Assembly: GCA_902729315.2 (NCBI GenBank)
Contig: LR746279.1
Location: 129,001-193,000 of the forward strand
Reading direction: 5' to 3'
DNA length: 64,000 nt
From: Spirodela intermedia
Taxonomy: Eukaryota > Streptophyta > Magnoliopsida > Alismatales > Araceae
A program made the position numbers and the translations under genes. Positions 58,576 through 64,000 of this stretch are shown in pieces; position 1 is the stretch's first letter, and every line of letters starts with the position of its first letter. The notes under the pieces are model-generated. The model made no database searches. It was not told the origin of the DNA and saw nothing but the letters and a program-made list of their open reading frames with translations.

Positions 58576-59236
58576 TCATTCCAGAGCCTGAAACGAAGCT
58601 GCGGCGATTGAAATGGCGGCGATCTGATGGCGAGAACTTGGGTGTCCCATTGCCGCCCCCCCCACGCGATGTATTTGGAGCAGCCATATCTCGTCCAGAA
58701 GAGCTCCTCGGCCCCCCCTCATAGCGCACAGCACTGCTGGGGACGAGCCTCCAGCCTCTGGGCAGAGCCCCATTTCTCTGCCTTTACGGTTTCAAGCTTC
58801 TTCATTCGCGGGTCTTGTTCGTGTGGCTTGCAGTAGTACCCTGAACGCTCTGATTGAAACAGACGAGAAAATTCCAAAGGGTGAAGATGGCTCCTCCTTG
58901 TTCTTCTCATCTTTACTCATCAATGTAATCTGCTCTGCAATCACTGCCGTGGTTTCCTTTGTGGGATGGATTCATTTCTTTGTGGAGCCAGAGCCTCGCC
59001 ACGTTACAGGGAAATGGCAACCAGCTTCTCCCGTCCATAGCTTACAGAAACACTCTTATGAGCAAGCAAGCAACACGAGGCGCTTCCCCCCATTGGGAAA
59101 GAAGGCGGAGGGAGAGGGAAAACGCAGAGCGCCCGCCAACCAGGGGCGATGATGCTACAAGAAGAGTAATTCTCGGAAGAGGAGGCACCCGCGGATGGGT
59201 CCTTAAACCCCACCACGTGAGAAAGTGTTCTCGGCT

Positions 59237-61465
59237 TCAACCTTGGGGTCCTCTTCTTGGACCGGCGTTGTTGTTGTCCATGTCCTCCGAGGAAAGGCAG
59301 CCTGCAGCACTCTCCGCCGCCGGCGAGTTGGTCTGCCAGGGATGGGGAGCCTCCGGATCGCAGACAGAAGTGGGGGGAGGATCCGGTCTGTCGATCTGCA
59401 AATCGGTGTCCGCTTTGGGCGGGCCCAACCACGACAGCGGATTCACTGCACAGAAAAGGGATGAAAAGTTTCCATTCATGCTTTCAGAGAGTAAGTGATT
59501 AGCTTCAAGCCACAATCTTCTGCCTTGGCCACAATATCATGGACAACACGACGATTGGCCTCCAACTGCGCAGTGATTGGATTGTGTACCAAAGTAGCTG
59601 TTTTTACATTGCTTCTTAAACAAAAAGAAAAGATAAAGGAGACGAATAACCAAGTTCATCAAATATTATAAATGGGTCCCAAAAAAAATAAAAGAAATAA
59701 AAAAGAAGAAAAATAAGTGAAAAAGTATTTGGCTTCAGTGGGCTGGGCCTCGGTTCTCTTGAACAAGAGAAGAGAGATGCAGATATTACTTGAGAGAGGA
59801 GAGGTAGTATTCGCATGACTGCACAAGATGCAAGCCCATGCCTGCTGGGACAATGGCCAAGAGAGGATTTGCAAACAAGGCTAAGGGGAAGCAGAGGTGA
59901 GCCTGCAACTTCTCAAAGAAATTCAAATCCAGCAGATCAGAAGCATGGGAAAGAGATGAAAGAGAGACAATAGGAGGAACAGGACAGAGCACCTATCATG
60001 TTTCATTCATACAAGTCAAAGGAGCCTAAGGAAGGATGAAATAGAAAAAAAATATAAAATAGGTAAAAATGATCAGTTTTTAAGCAAGGATAAGTAGTGA
60101 TTGTGATGCAAAATGATCAGACCTCGCACTAGCATTGGAGGTTGACTGTGCAGTCTTCAAAAAGGGAGTGAAGAAAGAGTAACTTAAACTTTGATTCACA
60201 TCAAAGTCAACTGCCAGTGAAAAGTCCATGGAACAAACCAGCACAGACACAAGATTCGAGGGTAAACAGCCAAAGGTCGCAACAAAGAATACACTTTGGA
60301 GCTTCTTGTTGGATGTATTCTCATTCTCCACCAGTGATTCTCGCATAATAAGCGAGAAACAATGGCAACATGAGATCTTATAAACATCAAAAAAGAAATA
60401 AAATCAGAGAGCCCCGTAGCAAGCATGAGAATTAATTACAGGTTCATGTGACAGTATATTTACCATCAGCAGGTTTCACTGCCCTCGATGATCGCACTCT
60501 GGCACTTTCACATGCATTTGAGAAGCGTACAGAGCGCTTCCTCACATAGTTTTCTTGTAGAGGCCTTGGAATCTGGAAAGAAAACTGGGACATTTTCACT
60601 CCTTGGTCAACGTACTCCGGATGCTCAAGCAGGTACCTTCAATATACACACACTTCCATTTCAGACAACGGAAAACCATAAAGCAACATGTCTATCAGAC
60701 GGATGCAGCAACCAGTAGCCTTGGCAGATATCTAATCAGTGAAGATTTGAACGCTGTTCTGTTCTAGGCAAGGTAGAAAGGCAAAAGCCCGCTCGCAATG
60801 GTGATTACATACTTCTGTACCTCGACCATGGATCTCAGCATCTTCCCTGATGGTGCAGCATAATATCTGAAATGAAAACGTTTCATTTATATGAAGAATG
60901 TTGAGATCAGCAGCTGTAAAAGAATGCGCAAGATTACGTACACATCGGCGAACTTGGTGCTTCCTTCGCCCCTTATTCTAAGTATCCTTTCCCACCCGGG
61001 AGGGGGTTGGGCGATATTAGGCTTGTCAATTGCCCATAGTCTGCTGCCATCTTGAGAAATATCGGCAGGATCGTCGCATGATACATCACTGCGCCACTCC
61101 TGAGCTCTCTCACAGACAAAAGGATCTTGCAGGAGATGTTCACGAATTTCTTCGTACTTTTCTTTTGTGGGCACAAGCCTCCATTTGAAGCATGCTGCGC
61201 ACTGGACTGCGAATGCACCAACGGAGGACAGAACTCTACTAGGATGATTTGGTGCTCGTGAACTGGGAAGAGAAGAAGCTTGGCCTGCATCACTGGTGCC
61301 CGGATTATACACCACCAACTCCTTTTGTGAACTATCGATGGGCCTACTGCCATCATCTGAATCAATCAGGACACCATTAATCGATTTCTGACGCTTCTTC
61401 TTAATACCCTTGATAGGTTTCACCTTTGATATCTTTGTTACAAGGGGCGCATCTCCTTGATGCAT
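59237..61465 (-). CDS. Methyl-CpG-binding-domain protein with CW zinc finger (plant MBD1/2/4/12 group)
   Basis: Four minus-strand exons, 60,942-61,465, 60,813-60,866, 60,464-60,636 and 59,237-59,445, give 319 residues. A basic N-terminus (KIKKKRQKS) precedes a CW-type zinc finger (about 85-140: VQCAACFKWRLVPT, then PFVC and WRSDVSC; zinc ligands C89, C92, C118, C130), then the MBD (about 145-215: PPPGWERILRIRGEGSTKFADVYYAAPSGKMLRSMVEVQKYLLEHPEY), and a conserved tail (FQIPRPLQENYVRKR). It is a nuclear chromatin reader; in this group CW can bind methyl-lysine H3 and MBD need not bind methylated DNA. The start ATG at 61,465 follows directly on an acceptor-like TTCAG, so a 5' leader intron, or a missed upstream coding exon, is likely. 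Tail-to-tail with RPN2. Confidence 0.88.
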
Positions 61466-63387
61466 CTGAATCTGGGTGGATTGAAAGCTTGGAGAATGCG
61501 ATTGGAGGAGTAATGCTCAAATTCCAGCTGCAGAAACCTGACATGACAATAGTACTTAAGTTAGCAAGACATGCAGAGCACAGTAATGAATTTTCAGAGA
61601 CAGAGACGATATTGCAAGATGGGGCACTTCCAATGGGTAGGTGAAGGTATCAGATGGGAAGGGATTCTCGTAGATCCTCTGACCAAGAGGCCCGGCGAGA
61701 TGGGACTTCGTCTACAAACATGTACCATGAAGCAAATGGTGGGCAAGACAACCCCAAGTGTGCAAGGACAGAGGGAGTGGAGTTCCCGAATGGAGAATAA
61801 GCCATTCGGTTTCAAAAGATTCAAACTTTAGGAATCTCGAGCGCTTCCTGAGACCAACTGAAAAATTTCCGGGCTTTTTGGAACTTCGGATCTCCCCCAA
61901 TTTTAACATCGTTCATGAGGAACAATGGGCAGGCCGTGGCACGCTGATGGGTTCAAAAGAAAGAAAGAAAGAAAGAACAGAAACAAGATCAAAATCAGGA
62001 GACAGCACGAGGAGGATTCACCAAGAATCACAGAAACAACAAGTCAGTCATATGCAATTCCTGCAATACTTTGATCACCCGATATCCGGCCGGGATCGAG
62101 CACATTCGTCCGTTGATGCCTCGAGCGGGTCATACAATGACTGTAACGTGAAGAATGAACCGCACCAGATCTACGGCAACCTTCTCTGAACTACTCCACC
62201 AGAAGTTCGGCAAGGCCCCGGACCACGGAGTTTCCACGGTAACCACTGGCCCTAGAACGTTTTAATGTGAACGGGAAAAGGAAAGCTCGGATCTCTGAAG
62301 GACAGAAGGAATTATAAGACGAAGACGAATACGTGAGGCTAACGGGTGATCGGAACAAGCGAGGAACGCACCGAGGATACGAAGGATCGCAAGGAAATCG
62401 AAGCCCCCCCCGCGGAGAAGCGTGTTCTAGACGGAGACGGAGAAGCTAGAAAGTCCGAGGAGAGTATCCCGAAGAACTAGAGTAGAAGGGCCGCAGTCAT
62501 TTGAAATAGCACAAGGGCAGCAACATTGAGTGCATAGTGGTCGATGCAGCCTATCATTTCCCAGAGAGACGGAGGAAAACTGGCAGGAGGGATTTCTTCT
62601 GCCAGAGAAGGAGAAAAGCACGCCCGCCCCGCCCTCTTCTCACCGAGCAAACGCACGGAACATAATTAGCGGGTGGAAGAGAAGACCCTACCTCCACTGA
62701 TTGCCCCCCTCTGGACACACTGTGGGTTAGCCACCGAAGGAGAGAGAGAGAGATGGGCTTTTCAGACAGGCTCGCACCTGCTGGACGGCCTGGGCAGGAT
62801 CCTCTTCTTCTCTGTGACCCACTCACTTGCCACTTTCCTCTTCCTCGTCCTCCGCGACAAGGAAAGGTATGTATCAAATCTGAACCACCCTCTCATGCTT
62901 TGTATGTCCCCATCCTTCTGCATTAAAACCTCTCTCTCTCTCTCTCTCTCTCTCTCTAACCGACCGACCGACCGAGATACCCATCCTGCATCGTAGCCGT
63001 CGGCAGCGTAGCAGGGAAGAGAACCTGCAACCTCGCATGACGCTCGTAGCCTCACCGGGCGTGTCGTCCACTCACTTGATGGACGGCGTGTCGTTAAATT
63101 TATCTACCCGCCCTCCACCGGCAACACGTGGCCTCGCCATTGACCTCTTGGTCTTCATCATTGCCACTCGAAGATACAGAGCAGATAGTTACCTCCTCCT
63201 CCGGGCACCACTCATGCAGCTTGGAGGCTTCCCTCTCTCTCCTCTCTCTCTCTCTATCTCTTTAGAACGCCGCCCTCAGGCTTACCCTACCAGTTTCTAA
63301 CTGGCTAGCTAGGTAGGTTCCTTCCTGGTATGATGAAGGAGAAGGGAGAAGAGCCAAATACAAAATGAGGTGTGGATGACTGATTCA
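61466..63387. other. 5' leader and promoter of the MBD gene, then spacer
   Basis: Probable leader intron and non-coding exon(s) of the MBD gene (61,466 to about 62,900), judged by the acceptor directly before its ATG. A CT run (62,931-62,957) followed by (CGAC) repeats and a second CT-rich run near 63,230 are present. Plus-strand open frames here resemble no family. Confidence 0.4.
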
Positions 63388-64000
63388 CTAACCCCAAGTC
63401 CACATTACGGCAGGAGTGGAGGCGCCTGGGCTGAGCTGCGGCGGCAGGCAGTGCTGGTTCCAATGGCGGAAGCCTTCGCTCAGCCCCGTTGCGGCTGCGG
63501 CGGCGGCGTAGGGTCTTCCGTCTCCATCTTCCTCCACATCCATCGCCTCCTGCTCGCCCAATGCTGCTCCAGAGACCGTGAATGGGGGGGAGGAGGGAGC
63601 ATTAGCTCTACTAGATGGGCGAGGAGGCGCCCATGGAACCAGAGCCAAGCTGCAGCCAAATGCTGCTGCCTCTCTGTCGTCTGTCGAGGGTTCTCCTTCC
63701 TCCCCTGTTCCCGCTGTACGTTGGCCCAACCAGCCGCACTGAACTGGTGAAAAAGAAAAGAAAAGAAAAAACCCCATCATCATCATCTGATTCTAATGAG
63801 GCTAAAAGCATAGACGGTTGAACGGTGGTTTTCTCCAGATACTTACCCTTCAACCCGGAAATCAGATCCGGGCCCACTCTGAGAAGGGCATTCAATGATG
63901 GCGGGTAGTCGAAGATTGGCCGATCGACTGGTTTGTACAGGACAATAGCTCTCGACTCATCTAACTTGAACGAGGGTCCGACACCAGCCAACACAACAGC
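63388..64000 (-). CDS. Unrecognised plant protein, 3' two exons (partial at right edge)
   Basis: Two minus-strand exons in matching phase. 63,847-64,000 is open to the edge and reads AVVLAGVGPSFKLDESRAIV, then LYKPVDRPIFDYPPSLNALLRVGPDLISGLK, ending at a strong GTAAGT donor. 63,388-63,743 starts after CACCAG (VQCGWLGQRTAG) and ends FRHWNQHCLPPQLSPGASTP then AVMWTWG-stop. The intron is 103 bp. The first part is well structured and gene-like; the second is low-complexity, with Ala and Glu/Asp stretches. At least 168 residues are visible. I do not recognise the family and do not assign a function. The N-terminal part lies outside the window. Confidence 0.7.

Noticed and set aside
59616-60426. 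Minus-strand hydrophobic open frames (60-88 codons)
   Set aside because: They lie in the last intron of the MBD gene (59,446-60,463), overlap one another and resemble no family.

Overview
This is nuclear DNA from a flowering plant. Genes have short GT-AG introns, plant-only families are present (chloroplast SecE, PLS-DYW pentatricopeptide protein, USP-kinase, CW-MBD protein), and Ty1/copia and Ty3/gypsy debris lies between gene islands. GC-rich genes with strong 5' GC bias, beside AT-rich repeats, suggest a monocot. A non-grass commelinid (banana/ginger or palm type) is my guess and is low confidence. Exon joins below were derived by hand: every listed join keeps frame and rebuilds a recognisable protein, but none was checked against transcripts.

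Layout. (1) Gene island 1-11.3 kb: the 5' end of UTP21/WDR36 (minus, runs off the left edge), a DUF3537 gustatory-receptor-like membrane protein (plus, divergent), plastid SECE1, ribosomal protein eS4 (RPS4) and a USP-domain receptor-like cytoplasmic kinase. (2) Repeat block 11.3-25.3 kb: GA-rich DNA, a nearly full-length but dead copia element (minus) with an inverted piece of reverse transcriptase, a decayed gypsy element (minus), an unassigned open exon and a 152-bp tandem duplication. (3) Gene island 25.3-32.2 kb: an intronless DYW-type PPR gene (minus), a BAG-family co-chaperone (minus) and a class-I phospholipase A1 (plus), the last two divergent. (4) Repeat block 32.2-46.9 kb: a ~1.47-kb-period direct repeat, copia and gypsy fragments, an LRR receptor-like pseudogene with near-identical 72-nt repeats, and a ~520-bp GA array. 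(5) Gene island 46.9-64 kb: a ChaC-type gamma-glutamylcyclotransferase, the proteasome subunit RPN2 (14 exons), a CW zinc finger/MBD protein (minus, tail-to-tail with RPN2) and the 3' part of an unrecognised gene (minus, runs off the right edge).

The genes do not form one pathway. UTP21 and eS4 are both ribosome genes with telo-box promoters, and RPN2 carries several site II motifs, so these three probably share growth-linked control. I found no previously undescribed multi-gene system. The most rewarding items are the plant gustatory-receptor-like gene, three stop-free 3n introns in the kinase gene, the inverted RT piece in the copia element, and the large GA array.
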